The notes: generated from the sequence alone by a model not told the origin. A DNA stretch of 64,000 nucleotides from Polytrichum commune (GCA_950295325.1 OX485806.1:37448001-37512000), one strand, 5' to 3'; positions 1-12,662 are shown, counted from the first letter of the stretch. Numbers and translations: made by a program.

Positions 1-299
1 CAACATTCAATGTAATACATTAAATAGTCCTATTAGCACGGGCCACACTAATTCTCTAGTGAATGCACAACTAACGTGGGTCCAAGACCCCGGGTCTTCC
101 TCTAAATCTCCATGAAGACTTCCAACAAACACATTAAATATGAGCTACATGACAAAAGCAACACGAAATAAAATAATCACCTACATTAATTCTCTAGAAG
201 AATAATCAACGTAACCCACATCAATTCTCATTCATGAGGAATCAACCCAAGCTCTACAACAATTAGTGTCGCACATAGTACTAGTACTATTTAGTGTAG
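1..299. repeat. Inverted-repeat element, family C (copy 1, left end at window edge)
   Basis: The left end near 17-35 reads CATTAAATAGTCCTATTA. The right end near 280-299 reads CTATTTAGTGTAGT, which is the inverse of the same terminus. The interior is rich in phrases such as 'ccacactaattctctag'. A second copy with the same termini lies at 32,677-32,987. There is no coding potential. This is a short non-autonomous DNA-transposon-like repeat; the superfamily is not determined. Confidence 0.5.
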
Positions 300-789
300 T
301 TTGTAATTGCTCACCTCTAGAATTACATGTCTCTCTCTCACCCACACACACACACATAGAAGAAGAACAATTTAGTTATTTACTATCGATATAAACCACC
401 TTCAATACCGAGTTAACTATGCACTAGTACCAAGCACTTAATGCACATCCCTTAAAGGATAAAAAGAAAAATCCCGCTAACTTACTGCACTCCTTCATGG
501 CAATATTATGAGAGAGTCCACTCCGTTGGCTCCAAAACAAGCATTGTATGTAGTATATAAATTTATTGTAAATTTCTAAAAGGAAAAAATTTAATGAGCT
601 TGAATTGTGAGGGTTTAACTGTAGCCAGCAAGGTTTACAAAGGACGGTACTAATTACGACCCCCAAAGAACAAAAAGAGGCCGCAAGCCCAAAACCCTTC
701 ATTGCGGATTTATGAGATACTTCACACCAATTGCTCAACTAGGATACTATGTTGTTAATAAATTTCAAAGGACCGGGCATCTTTTCTAG
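300..789. other. No gene seen
   Basis: AT-rich sequence with a short CACACA run near 341-355. Open frames here are short and without recognisable domains. Confidence 0.5.
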
Positions 790-1294
790 GGCGCCGGAGG
801 GGGTATTGGGCATGACCGTTTTAGGGCTCTTTCCTCGTGGAGATGGACGGTCTAGATTGAGGGCATGGGAAGGAGAGGGTTATGTTGGTGACAGGCGTGG
901 AGTCTTCCCCCAATCTCATAGTGCTATTTATGTACCAGATGGTTATATGTATATTGGGATATTGTGCAATTTGATTTCCCCACACTGATTTATTGATTTT
1001 CCACACTATTTTGAGTATTTAACATCATACCGACATATTATGGCGCCATAGGGGGTTATTGAGCATGACCGTTTTGGGGCTCCCTCCTCGTGGAGATCGA
1101 CGGTCTAGATTGAGGGCATGGGAAGGAGAGGGTTATGTTGGTGACAGGCGTGGAGTCTTCCCCCAATCTCAAAGTGTTATTTATGTACCAGATGGTTATG
1201 TGTACACTGATACATTATGCAATTTGATTTCCCCACACTGATTTATTGATATTCCACACTATTTTGAGTATTTAACATACATAGGGACATAATA
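790..1294. repeat. Direct tandem duplication of about 250 bp
   Basis: Two adjacent units (about 790-1041 and 1042-1294) are about 90 percent alike by eye. Each carries a 59-codon open frame (MTVLGL...LCNLISPH). The similarity continues unchanged past the stop codons, and most differences inside the frame change the amino acid. It therefore looks like a duplicated non-coding repeat and not a gene pair. Confidence 0.75.
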
Positions 1295-3253
1295 TGGTCA
1301 TTATTATGTGATTGGTGGTCGTTATATGGGCGTTTCGTTGAATTTATAAGTTTTTGCGACCTACTTTTGACCCCAAGAAATTTGCAACCTAATTGCACAT
1401 ATCGATGTAGATGTTATGGGGCACTTGATGCTAAGACTTGAGGGCCCTTGGCCGTTTGTAATTTCAAATCCTCTCAATGTCAGAATTTGTTTGCATCACT
1501 TTACACTAGCTTGCTTGAGAGCCTAAGGGATCAAGGGAGTTTGAATGGATGAAAATCATGCATGAAATCCTATGTGGTGTTACCTGGATAACGTTTCACA
1601 GTCTACCAAATTTTGTGTCTCATACAAACTAGGGAACCGTAACACTTCAAACACTCACGACCCTTTATTTACCTAAAATTGATTGTGTGCACGGCCCCAC
1701 ATGAATAGGATGGTAATGACTAACATTTGGTTCGTATTGGTTGTGTATGTCCTTACACTACACTTGAAAGCCCATGACCACGTATATTTCATTTTCAATT
1801 CAATTCTCCACAATACAACCTTTGGATTAGTTTCAAGGGGCCCCACTAGTTCTACGAGGTTGGTTGTTACAAACTCAACTAAAAAACATGCTAACCATAA
1901 ATATATGCTTGTGCTAAATAACAATATTCGATAATGAATGTTATTTATCCATGCAAATCACCTTAAAATTGGACCTAATTGCTAGCAAGGTAGAGCGCAT
2001 ACCACATGAATTACAGTTCCTTACCATTGGTTTGCCTCCACTAAACAACTTTAAGATGTACTACTATAGATTTCAAGTCATAGATTTCAAACCCGCCTAG
2101 TGGAAGAGAATTAGTGGTAAGGAACCGCAATTCCCATACTGACATAACGCCCGAAACCTCAAAGAATCATCTTGGCACAATCATACCACTACTCAACTTA
2201 CAATTGATGCTCCTCTTTCCAATCCTAGTAAAATGTACTCCCACCCTCTCAACGACTTCAAGTTTAGTTGAAGTTGAAGCACAAGTACATTGTCTTCTAT
2301 ACTATTATTCCCAAAGGAAGAGAACGGGCTCTTCCCACTTACTAATGTTATGGTGTACCAAAGTTTATGTGAAAATATTTTGTGTATACATATCCGTATA
2401 CTTTTGGGTGTAACCATCTATTTTTAACAAGGCACTTTCGTGGAGGATTGAATTGTCCACCTTTAAGTTTTGTCGATGATTCATGGCTTGAGTTTTGTGG
2501 CATCCATGGAGACTCATTCCTCGTGGATGAAGGGGCTTTGGCAACAACAAATTCCATCTACGTTGATGCCCAATCCACTCCAATTGAACTTCATTACTCT
2601 AATATTAGGGTCTTTGGTGTCATTTCCAAAGCCGAACATCTTGAAACAAATATTTCCGAGCTATTACATTAGCTTGTTGAGCATTCGCCTTTGTATTTTG
2701 ACCACTCTAAGTAGAGGCGTGAATCCTTAGCAAAACGAGTGACTCGATTCTACTTCATTGCACAACTAGATTATAATGCAAGCCCCAAAAAATAAAATCT
2801 ATGTAGTTATCTATCCGGATAGATTACCTTGAGTTTAGTGACCGAGGGCCGTCTCACACACGTGATCGAGGGATGAAAGTAAATAATGGTTTAGAGTTTA
2901 TTGCGGTCATGATCGGTGGTCCGAAGACCAAGACCAAGAGAAATCCCATATCACCTTTTTCCCACATCCTTGGTCACGTGACATAGTGTAAAGTTAACTT
3001 AAATTGCAATGTAGTGTTTCATTATTATGAAAAAATAAGAAATAAAAAAACATTTTCCTCTTTCTCTATCAAAATCTAAAATTAAGTTGTCAAAATGTTC
3101 GTTCTCTTACATGATTGCCTTTGTCATCTATTGAGACAACCTATTCAGATTCCCTCACCGTAAAATCCCAGGTCGACCACCTACCACGATCCATTTATGA
3201 ACATGTAGGATTCCTACATCACCTTCTCATTCATTTTCCGACACAACCACTCT
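1295..3253. other. Gene-free stretch with diverged repeat
   Basis: No gene is recognised. The part at 1,430-1,640 resembles 8,555-8,770 and 19,735-19,975 (shared order: ACTTGAGGGCC, then ...GGGATCAA, then GAATGGATGAAAATC). Frames at 2,382-2,730 are open for 90-96 codons but have no recognisable domain, no splice context and no coding-like composition. Confidence 0.5.
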
Positions 3254-3256
3254 TTA

Positions 3257-3758
3257 GGGCCACTTCACACATGAGACTGAGAGCCCATGACCATTACACT
3301 TCAAGTACTCTCATTGATGGATAAGCCAGAGCCGGTCCAAGTTCGCTTCACACTACGCTTGAGGGACCAAAGGAGTATGTGAATGCAAGATGGATGGAAA
3401 GTCTACATGGAATCCTACACAACATCGAACGGATCACGTTTCACGGTCACTTGGATTATTTTCAAAAACCACCTCTCGGAGGTAGGCCCAACACAAAACC
3501 AGGAGACCACGACACTCCGAATGCTCACAACCATTGATTTATTCTACTTTATCACGTGTGAGAACCCACATGAACAAAAAAAAATCATTAAAATAGCATT
3601 TGGTTGAAGGCCCGGTCACATATGGCTTCACACCACACTCGAGGGTCCGTGACCACACCACATGATTTCGGAGGTGCATTGGGCTGGCCTTCAAACACTT
3701 TCTTCTAGGCTCTCACAAATTCATGGTCATGGCTTTTGGCTCGTGTGCAAAGTGGCCC
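3257..3758 (+). mobile_element. Tourist-like MITE, GGGCCACTTCACAC family, copy 1
   Basis: The left terminus is GGGCCACTTCACACATGAG and the right terminus is CGTGTGCAAAGTGGCCC. The element is flanked by TTA at 3,254-3,256 and again at 3,759-3,761. A 3-bp TWA target duplication is typical of PIF/Harbinger (Tourist) elements. The element is about 500 bp and non-coding. Full or partial relatives lie at 6,886-8,503 and 24,076-24,774, and more distant ones at 18,163-19,217 and 28,537-28,889. Confidence 0.75.
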
Positions 3759-4315
3759 TTACTTTCACAACCGAATCTCTCACTTCCCCAACCAACGACG
3801 AGGGATTTTGAAAGCGACGGTCACGGTCACGGTCACGGTCACCGGCCACTAGTGTAAAAGAGGCCCCTTAAATAGTGTGGCAGCCACGTTATAGAGTAGG
3901 TCTCGGAGGTAGGCCCAACACAAAACCGGGAGACCACGACACTCCGAACGCTCACAATCATTGATTTATTCTACTTTATTACGTGTGAGGACCCACATGA
4001 ACAAAAAAAAACTCATTAAAATAACATTTGGTTGAAGGCCCGGCCACATATGGCTTCACACCACACTCGAGGGTCCGTGACCACACTACATAATTCCGGA
4101 AGTGCATTGAGCCAGCCTTCGATACTTTCTTTTGGGCGCTCACAACGTCATGGTCACGGCTCTTGGCTCCTGTGCAAAGTGGCCCTTATTTTCACACCCG
4201 AATCTCTCACTTCCCCAACCAACGACGAGGGATTTCGAAAGCGACGGTCACGGTCACCGGCCACTAGTGTAAATGAGGCCCCTTAAATAGTGTGGCAGCC
4301 ACGTTATAGAGTACC
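3476..4315. repeat. Tandem duplication of about 425 bp with a 6-bp minisatellite
   Basis: The right half of the MITE plus its flank (about 3,476-3,900) is repeated at about 3,902-4,315, starting at TCTCGGAGGTAGGCCC in both. A GGTCAC hexamer is repeated four times near 3,822-3,845 in unit 1 but only twice near 4,244-4,257 in unit 2, so it varies in length between copies. No coding capacity. Confidence 0.75.
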
Positions 4316-4589
4316 GATCACGCCAAAGAGGATAAAAAAAAAAGCCCGCTCAGTCCGTCCGTCCGTCCCGCATTCAAATTAAGTTGAAGATTTCAAAACC
4401 TGGGTTCCCATGTACTGGTCATTGTAAGGGGGGGTCTGACACCCCCGGTACTTGTAATCCCGGGCCTTAAGTTATTAATGGCCGGGTAGCATAAGTACTT
4501 GAGTGGGTGAAGAGTACGACAATGCTATGGGATTTCCCAATACTACGGACTAACTGCAAGCGCGGGTACCCGAGAGCCCACAGTTTTCG

Positions 4590-6415
4590 TGTAGCCGCCC
4601 AATGCAAAGGGACGGAAACACACATTTGCTAACGTCGAGGGGGTCTTAAAATGGTTACTTTTTTCCTCCTTCGTTTAGCCCACTTCTCTTAGAATATGAT
4701 ATGGAACATGTGGTTAGTGTGTTATAAGATGGCTAGCAACTCCACACCGTGGTCATGGTGGCTTTTCCTCGTGGTTTTTGGAGGAGTTCGCATGAGTAAA
4801 TTGTATTCATTGTGAAAGTGAAGATTTTATTCATTATCAAAGTGAAGATTCTTGTGTTCATTGAATGGTCACGTGGGTCCCTTCCCATTATGTTGGTGGT
4901 TGTTGAGCCTGGAATAGTTGTCATGTTTTGAGTTTTAGTTCAGCCATCCGATGCATGCAACACGATGGAAACTCATTTGCTACGTCGATGGATCTTAAAT
5001 GGTTACTTTTCTCCGCCGATCAGCCCCCTTCGTTTAGGATATGATGTGATGGTTAGCAAATCCAAAACGTAGTCATAGTCACTTTCGTCATAAGTTTTGA
5101 GTTCACATGAGTATTTTATTCATTATCAAAGTGAAGATTCTTGTGTTCATTGAATGGTCACATGGGTCCCTTCCCACTATGTTGGTTGTTGGTGAGCCTA
5201 GAATAGTTGTCATGTTTTGAGTTTTTGTGCAGCCATCCGATGCATGCAACACGATGGAAACTCATTTGCTACGTCGATGGATCTTAAATGGTTACTTTTC
5301 TCCGCCGATCAGCCCCCTTCGTTTAGAATATGATATGGTGGTTAGCAAATCCAAAACGTAGTCATAGTCACTTTCGTCATAAGTTTTGAGTTCACATGAG
5401 TATTTCATTCATTATCAAAGTGACGATTCTTGTGTTCATTGAATGGTCACATGGGTCCCTTCCCATTATGTTGGTTGTTGGTGAGCCTAGAATATTTGTC
5501 ATGTTTTGAGTTTTTGTGCAGCCACCCGATGCATGCAACACGATGGAAACTCATTTGCTACGCCGATGGATCTTAAATGGTTACTATTCTCCGCCGATTA
5601 GCCCCCTTCGCTTAGAATATGATATGATGGTTACCAAATCCAAAACGTAGTCATCGTCACTTTCGTCATAAGTTTTGAGTTCACATGAGTATTTTATTCA
5701 TTATCAAAGTGACGATTCTTGTGTTCATTGAATGGTCATGCGGGTCCCTCCCCGTTATGTTGATTGTTGAGCCTAGAATATTTGTTATATTTTGAGTTTT
5801 GTGCAGCCGCCCAATGCATGCAACGGGATGGAAACTCCTTTGCTAAGGTTGGTGGGTCTTAAATGGTTACTTGTTTCTTCTTGTTAGCCCATTTCTCTTA
5901 GAATATGTTATGAAACATGTGATTGGTGTGTTATAAGATGGTTAGCAAATCCACGTTGTGGTCGTAGTCGCTTTCCTCATGATTTTTGGAGTTTATACGA
6001 ATATTATTCATTATCAAAGTGAAGATTCTTGTGTTCATTAATTGGTCATGTGGGTCCCTCCCCCCAATTATGTTGGATGTTGAGCCTAGAGTAGTTGTTA
6101 TATTTTGAGTTTTTATGCAGCTGCCCAATGCATGCACCTGGACGGAAACTTGTTTGCTAAGGTTGATGGGTCTTAAATGGTTACTTGTTTCTTTTGATTA
6201 GCCCATTTCTCTTAGACTATGATATGATACATGTGACCAGTGTGGTAAAAGATGGTTAGCAAATCCACACCGTGGTCATAGTCACTTTCCTCAAGATTTC
6301 TGGAGTTCATTAAAAGGTCATGTGGGTCCCTCCCCATTATGTTGAATATTGAGCCTAGAACAATTATCATATTTTGAGTTTTTGTGCAACCACCCAACGC
6401 ATGCAATGGGATATA
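4590..6415. repeat. Satellite-like array, about 290-bp monomers, seven copies
   Basis: The landmark 'gcagcc(a/g)(t/c)ccgatgcatgc' recurs at about 4,594, 4,941, 5,230, 5,519, 5,804, 6,118 and 6,387, giving spacings of 347, 289, 289, 285, 314 and 269. Each unit also contains GATGGTTAGCAAATCCA and TTGTGTTCATTGAATGGTCA-like phrases. Monomers 2-5 are most alike and the edges are more diverged, as in arrays homogenised by unequal exchange. Single inverted monomer pieces occur at 30,290-30,375 and 59,620-59,720. No gene is present. Confidence 0.85.
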
Positions 6416-7010
6416 AAATTCATTCGCATTTATTTGCTACAGAAGATGGATCCTACTTTTTCTTCTTCTTCTTCAATCAGCCCATTTCTCCTAGGATATC
6501 ATATGAAATACGTGATTAGTACAAGATGGTTTGCAAATCCAAATCACAACATTATCACTTTTGTCATACTTTTTGGAACTCATGTTCATATAAAATCCAA
6601 TTCTTGTGCTTGTTTGATGTTGTAATAAATAGTGTGGAATGTCAATATATTAGCGTGGGGCAGCCTAATTGTACATAGCAGTTTAGAAGAGTGTGGAAAG
6701 TTTGGGTCTAAGAAAGTGATGCTAAAGCTTGGCATGCTTGGTCTGAGCTGCCCGTAAATTCCTTTCTAATCAGGTAAGGTATATATTGTACCCGGAAATT
6801 CTTTGCAGAGGACATTATCTGGCCTTTGAGAAGACATATGGTATCATATCTAAGCTAGCCTTAGTGGGATCAAGGCGGTCACTAAGGGCCACTTCACACA
6901 TGAGCCAAGAGCCGTGACCATGAGACTGTGAGAGCCCAAAAGAAAGTGTCCAAAGGACGTCCCAACACACCTCCAAAATCATGTAGTGCGGTCACGGACC
7001 CTCAAGTGTA

Positions 7011-8127
7011 CAGTCCACCCTCTATAAATGTTACACCTATAACTGTTAACCCTCTCTAAATGTTAATTTTCTTCTACTACCCACATATTGCACACTATAA
7101 ATGTTAAACGTGTTAATTGTTAACAAAATGGTACTCCCTTCTTTGTAAATTTGACTCTATAAATGTTAACGAATGAAATACAACCATAATATGGATGATA
7201 AAAACTACACATCCAGTTACATTCCTCTCTGGAGTTTTTGCCTCCAAATACAACAAGTAATTTCCAACCTATAGATGCAGGTGTGATAAACTCTTTCAAG
7301 GCTCAATGTCGCAAGTTGTTGATTGAGCACAAGTTGGACAAACTAATGAGCAATGAGGACCCAGAGATTGATGTTTATGAAGCAGTGAAAATGCTAGAAT
7401 GTGCGTGGAGGTTGAAAGTCACATCTAATGTGATTTATCATTGTTGGAGACATACCGGTATGCTCCTACTACTTGATTTGAATGGAGTTTCCATTCCAAA
7501 TCCTCAAGTGGAATTGCAGGAGTTAACTAGTCTTTTGGAAAGACTAAGTTTGGCTACTAATAGTTCTAGTGATGGAAGTTCAAGAATGGAGGCACAAGAG
7601 TATGTGCAATACGAATTAGACTTTGATTTGAACAATCCATATGAGGTCACCGAAGAGGATGTATGGGATGTTTTAGGCTCTATTGGTGAGACTTCTAATG
7701 TCTCAGATGATGATTGTGAGGGAGAGGAGTGTGAGGTGGAACCCATTCCATCTTATAGTGACTTGCAATCTAGTTTTGGTACCATTAGAAGGTACATGGA
7801 ATCACGTTCATGTGATGTGTCCAAGTATGTGGGTTTGTTGGTGCAGATTGAGAAATATTTGCAAGTTGTGCATGCAGATGAATCTCACCAAAGAACCATT
7901 GATTCATACTTCACCCGTGATTTGTAAACTTGATATTGAATAAAGTTTTGATTGGGTTTGCAATTTTATGAATGGTATTCTCTCACAAGGACTCTTCACA
8001 ATTGCTTATATTTATAAATGTTAAGATTTGTATATTGCTCAAAAAAGTAATTTTATAATTGTTAACACCTCTATAAATGTTAACTTTGATCCACTTCCGA
8101 GGGTTAACATTTATAGAGGGTAGACTG
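7011..8127 (+). mobile_element. Pogo/Tigger-like (Tc1/mariner superfamily) element, internally deleted
   Basis: The terminal inverted repeats are CAGTCCACCCTCTATAAATG (7,011-7,030) and its inverse ending at 8,127. They are flanked by TA on both sides (7,009-7,010 and 8,128-8,129), the target duplication of this superfamily. Sub-terminal repeats of TATAAATGTTAA occur several times at both ends (about 7,022-7,170 and 8,010-8,120) and may be transposase-binding sites. At 1.1 kb the element keeps only the 3' part of a transposase gene. Confidence 0.85.
7202..7927 (+). pseudogene. C-terminal fragment of pogo/Tigger-type DDE transposase
   Basis: The open frame contains LPPNTTSNFQPIDAGVINSF (codon 7,238 onward). 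This is the hallmark block of the DDE_1 domain of pogo/Tigger/Jerky-type transposases. The Asp in QPID (codon 7,274) fits the third catalytic acidic residue of the DDD triad. About 215 further residues follow and end in IDSYFTRDL, like the tails of this family. The N-terminal CENP-B-type helix-turn-helix DNA-binding region and the first two catalytic Asp residues are absent. The frame is closed upstream by TAA at 7,199-7,201, with no room in the element for the missing part. The copy cannot be active alone. The 3' frame is still open, so the deletion is fairly recent or the element was mobilised in trans. The frame start is inferred; no true initiator is evident. Confidence 0.85.
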
Positions 8128-8506
8128 TAGTGTGAGGTCATATGTGACCAGGACGTCAACCGGTTGTTATTTCAATAAATGTCTATTCATGTGGGTCCTC
8201 ACGCATGATAAAATAGAATAAACCAATGGTTATGAGCGTTCAAAGTGTCATGGTCTCCCGGTTTTGTGTTAGGCCTACCTCCAAGAGGTGGTTTTTGAAA
8301 ATAATCCAAGTGACCATGAAATATGATCCATTTGGTGCCACGTAGGAATCCATGTAGACTTTACATCCATCTTGCGTTCACATAATCCGTTGGTCCCTTG
8401 AGTGTAGCGTGAAGTGAACTTGGACCGGCTCCGCCTTTTCAATCAATGAGAGTGCTTGAAGTGCAATGGTCACGGGCTCTCAATCTTGTGTGTGAAGTGG
8501 CCCTAA

Positions 8507-9395
8507 CTTAAATTTGGGTGCTCTGACTAATACTGAAGGCCATTTTATCACTAGAGGTTGAGGGCCGTTGACTTGTGGTATACAAATTATGTGATTGGTT
8601 GAGAAACCAGAGACGGCCAAGTTCACTTTACACTAGACCTTGAAGGCTTGAGGGATCAAAGAAGTTCAAATGGGTGAAAATTCCACGTTGTGTTCTACAT
8701 GGCAACAAGTGGATGATGTTTCATGGTATACTAGATATTACATTACGTCCATCATAAAGAAGTGACTTTATTGTAATACTAGAGACCATGGTAACAAATT
8801 AAATTATCATTGGCTCCTAGAAATATTATATCGACGTTGGTGGGGACCCAAACCCATAAACATGTTGTGGTCCCTCAACATGGCCCACTTTTACTTTACA
8901 TGAAACTTGAGGGCCCACCAATTGCAAAATGAATGTCTATTTTCCGTGGTACCGGTACGGCCTTTGGACGGTTTTGAAGGGCCCTTAGATTTCCACAGTC
9001 ATAGCACTCTTGGTTTGTGTGTAAGAGCAACCCTTACACTAGGTATCGGGCAACAAACAAAGCCATGGCCGGGTTTTATTTTATTTTATATGGAGTGCAT
9101 CTTATGGCGCATTTGAAGTGTTGATGGATGGGTTGCGACTAAAGACATATAATGGGCTACTGATTGCAAAGTGGTTAGAATCTTCTAGAGTTAAGGACAT
9201 CCTTACATTATAAAATGCAAATCTAGGAGTGTCGTATATTGGTATCCGACAAAGAAAAATATATGCTTTAGCTCACACAACTTGTACTTAACTATGAACT
9301 TGTTTTTTTCTTCATATCTAGTGTGGATGCATGGGCTTGTCATACGTTTCTCACTCATTCAACCAAAAATAAATAAATAAATCCAATGACATTAT
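8507..9395. other. Gene-free, diverged repeat
   Basis: The part at about 8,555-8,770 is a diverged copy of the repeat also at 19,735-19,975 (shared GTGGTATACAAATTATGTGAT-like block, then ACACTAGACCTTG). No gene is seen. Confidence 0.5.
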
Positions 9396-9523
9396 CATAA
9401 CATTATTCAGATCCATAACAATGTTATGTGGGACTAACATTATTCCACATAATATTCCCGAAATTTTTTCATGGAATATTGTCAGTCCCATATAACATTG
9501 TTATGGATCTGAATAATGTTATG
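9396..9523. mobile_element. Fold-back (MITE-like) hairpin element
   Basis: The left arm (9,396-9,435) begins CATAACATTATTCAGATCCA. The right arm (9,484-9,523) is its near-perfect inverse, separated by a 48-bp AT-rich loop. The left arm and its upstream AAATAAATAAATA tract reappear as a half copy at 50,405-50,515. Non-coding. Confidence 0.75.
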
Positions 9524-11840
9524 GTGTAACAAATACCAAGAGTCGGGGAAAACATAAGTAGAAGCATTCCCCTCTGTTAGTGACCCAATCTTGGCATCTA
9601 CTTTCATCTCGTACGAGGGGTCCCTTAATCGGATAGCATCCAATAAATTTATTTTACTCTTGCTTGTATTCTTAATGTGTGAAGAGAGACTTCAGTACTA
9701 GCCATAGAGATTGGTGAGTTGGTATGGAGTTCAACTACTTTCACAATGTGGTTTGCATGTTGTTTTATATACGTGGTTGTGGTCCCACTTAATGATGGGC
9801 TTGAAATCTATTTTGTCAAGTGGGCTAGTGCAAAGTTGGTGGTTGAATTAGACAATTTCAATTCGATTACATTTTTCTTGACACCCAATTTGTGCTCACC
9901 CAAAATGATACGTATATAATCGCATAACGAACAAAAGAAATAGACATAAAATATACCATGCAATATCATAGATCTCGAGCAATTGCATGCAAAAATGAAC
10001 TCAATTTCATTAGGACTACGAGATTGGAAGATGGGAGTGACAACATTAAATACAAGTAACAAAATTCACTTTGTGCACAATTTGGGTACACATGACAATT
10101 GTGAAGGGTATGCATCTACATCATTCCACTTGACTACATGCGCTTCCAACTACAAAACCGCATTCTCTCCTCGGGGGGTTCACTCCCTCTTATATTTTGC
10201 ATACACGTGCGTTCGGGACCTATTTATTGGGGGTTATTTACCTTGCAAAAAAGATTATAAGGTGATGGTATTTTACATGTAAAAAACTTAAAAATATTAT
10301 ATGTGATGGTATTTTACATGTAAACATGTTTCATTCTTTTAAAATCTCCTATTTTACGTGTACATTTTTTCCAAATTTTATTTACAATGAATATATTGGA
10401 CCCTATTTTTTATCGCACGTTGTTCTATGATTTTCGCCAGTGAACCCCCCGAGATTCTCTCTTGCATCCTTTTCCAAAATAACCCGGCTCAAATGAGGTT
10501 TGTGATTTTGAGCACTTTTGTACACAAATTAGATTACCTTTAACTTTTGTGACACTCAATGTTGATGTGCTCACAAAGTAATTGTTAATATAAATAAATT
10601 TTTCTGTAAAATTTCCAAGTTAGGGCACAAAGTCCATGTTATAGATGCTTCTACCACAAGAGTTGACATGTGAAGTGAACAAACGCATCATAGGAAACTT
10701 TGGCTCGATGAACTCAAAGTTCAATTTTGTTCTTAAAAAACCTTCATAAATGTGTGGTCAGTTCATTCCAATGGGATCCCACCAGCCCAATTCATGATGT
10801 GTTTTGCACAATTTTTGTTCACACCGATCCCAAGTAATGGTTTGCGTGTGGCTCTCTAGATTATACATTACATGATGCTAAAAACTAACACCATGATTTC
10901 TTGCATAATAATTACAAATTCAACATGAGAATGTACATCACCTCAACATCATCATACCTCATGTGTTGGTTTTGCGTCATCTACCATAGAAAACTATGAA
11001 CCCTTATAACTTTTGCATACAAAACTCAAACAAAACACAGGTTGATGCCTTGGAACCCCCCTTTCAATTGCTAAAGAGGCACATCCTCGACTGCTGAACT
11101 AATATAGGTTCTACATTCAACACTTAACCTATAAAGACCGAGGCAAACATTTTTTTTCTTCCCCAGGCAGCCACCGTTGCCCGACAATACAAACATAACC
11201 GTCGATGTTCTCATCTTATGATTTCACACACACAAACGACTAAATTTTTTTGATGAACAAACTCTAAATCCACAAGAATTTCATCTTGTACAATCACATT
11301 TAACATACGAGTGCCCATCTTCTTCTTCTTTATCTTCTTCTTATGAACTTCCGAATTGGACTGAACCAAAATTGGGGCGAGATTTTGCTTCAGCCTTTAG
11401 GGGTCAAAGTGACGGTTCGAGCATCATCTACCATAGTTAGTAAATAGTTGAGCAACCCTAAACCCCAAAAATTCCAATGACACCCTTTTTTTTCTGCAGC
11501 TGCCCAACCTTTGGTGGCGGCTCAACCCATGGGCCTGCAAAATAATGAACAGGGGAACCTGGGCAGCCACAGTACACACGTATTATGATGCCGTGCCCTG
11601 CCCCAACGTAGTCGGGCAAGCATGGCCTTTATTTTGAACCTGACCCTTCTGCCCCCGTATCTATGCTCATGGCACTTAAAAAACTCTTTTTCCCCTCACT
11701 TACATGCCAGCTGACTGAATCTCCGGTACTTTTATCACACCCGCCCCCCTCGAACGCCCCGTAATAGTAATTCGTACTTGGTGGCGATTAGTACAAGTAA
11801 CGCCAAATTAAGCACTCTAATTACGTATGACAATGTACAC
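9524..11840. other. No gene seen
   Basis: Frames are short (at most about 100 codons) and without domains. A short direct repeat, GGTGATGGTATTTTACATGT, occurs near 10,260-10,320. Pyrimidine-rich blocks occur around 11,320-11,345. Confidence 0.5.
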
Positions 11841-11841
11841 C

Positions 11842-12290
11842 CTACACTCCGTAATATCACCCCCCGTAATGTCACCCACTCTCTAATATCCCGGAACCCT
11901 AGGGAACGCATGTTCGTAGCTCAAATCTCACTCCTTATTGTTGTCACCTTTCTCTCCCTTATATCACGAATTTTGTCATTGATGCAAACCGCCAAAGAAG
12001 TCAATCCACACCCTCGCACTGCGCCATGTGCCAATATGTGGAGTGTCACCTTCTTATGCCACCTGTTGAATGTTGGTGCATGCATATGCCACATCGTCCA
12101 GGAAGGCCAAGTGGAGTGGATTACACCGCACCGCACCATTGAAATGTTGCACTTTGTGTTATTCCATAGTGTCACATGCTACATTGATTTCTATAGTATC
12201 ATGCATGCATGTTACCAGTACAAAACTCCGTAATTTCACGCGCACTTTGGTTGCCACATGTGTGATACTACGGAGTTTAGAGTGCAATCA
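11842..12290. mobile_element. Possible inverted-repeat element (CACTCCGTAATATCAC termini)
   Basis: CACTCCGTAATATCAC near 11,846 is matched by the inverse (GTGATACTACGGAGTTT) near 12,262-12,281, with additional CCGTAATnTCAC repeats inside. No target duplication could be fixed. The 151-codon frame at 11,778-12,233 overlaps the element and shows no domain. Confidence 0.35.
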
Positions 12291-12425
12291 TCTTGATGAG
12301 TTTGGCTAATGAAACAAGATTCAGTTTTCAAGTCCAAGCAGCCAAAAGACTTATGGGACTGGAAATTACATCAAGATGGTGGCAAAGAGGCTAGTTTCCT
12401 TAGAGTACATAGACAAAGAGAGACA

Positions 12426-12662
12426 GAGGGAATCATCAAATACGAGCGTACCTCTCGCTCATCCAACATATAAAAAAAACCCTAAAATAATATGCAGTCC
12501 GGATGGTACTTTTTTCTAGTTGATTTGACCTGGACTTAGTTGCAAAGACCGCGAATTAGTGTATTCGAGTTCATTTGAGATGATACGACAACAAACATGT
12601 AGGGAGTCGATTTTTCATGTTGGATGGATGAGCGGTACATTCGTATACGATGATTCCCTGGA
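12426..12662. mobile_element. Inverted-repeat MITE, family B, copy 1
   Basis: The left terminus GAGGGAATCATCAAATACGA, followed by GCGTACC...CTCATCCAACAT, pairs with the inverse at 12,618-12,661. Copies with the same termini and the same central motif (CATTTGAGATGA) occur at 55,007-55,253 and 57,848-58,127. Confidence 0.7.

Larger units (their letters stand above)
6886..8503 (-). mobile_element. Tourist-like MITE copy 2, split by a pogo-like insertion
   Basis: The ends are GGGCCACTTCACACATGAG (6,886) and GTGTGTGAAGTGGCCC (ending 8,503). They are flanked by TAA at 6,883-6,885 and 8,504-8,506, the 3-bp TWA duplication expected for PIF/Harbinger elements. The order of blocks is the reverse of copy 1. 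The element is interrupted at 7,009-8,129 by a 1,117-bp pogo-like element. Taking that out restores continuity with the uninterrupted copies (...CTCAAGTG-TA-GTGTGAGG...). Confidence 0.8.

Noticed and set aside
749-1241. Two tandem 59-codon open frames with nearly the same translation
   Set aside because: Similarity continues past the stop codons at the same level and most differences change amino acids, so there is no sign of selection on a protein.
11778-12233. 151-codon frame as a gene
   Set aside because: Overlaps a probable inverted-repeat element, has no domain, and codon use looks random.
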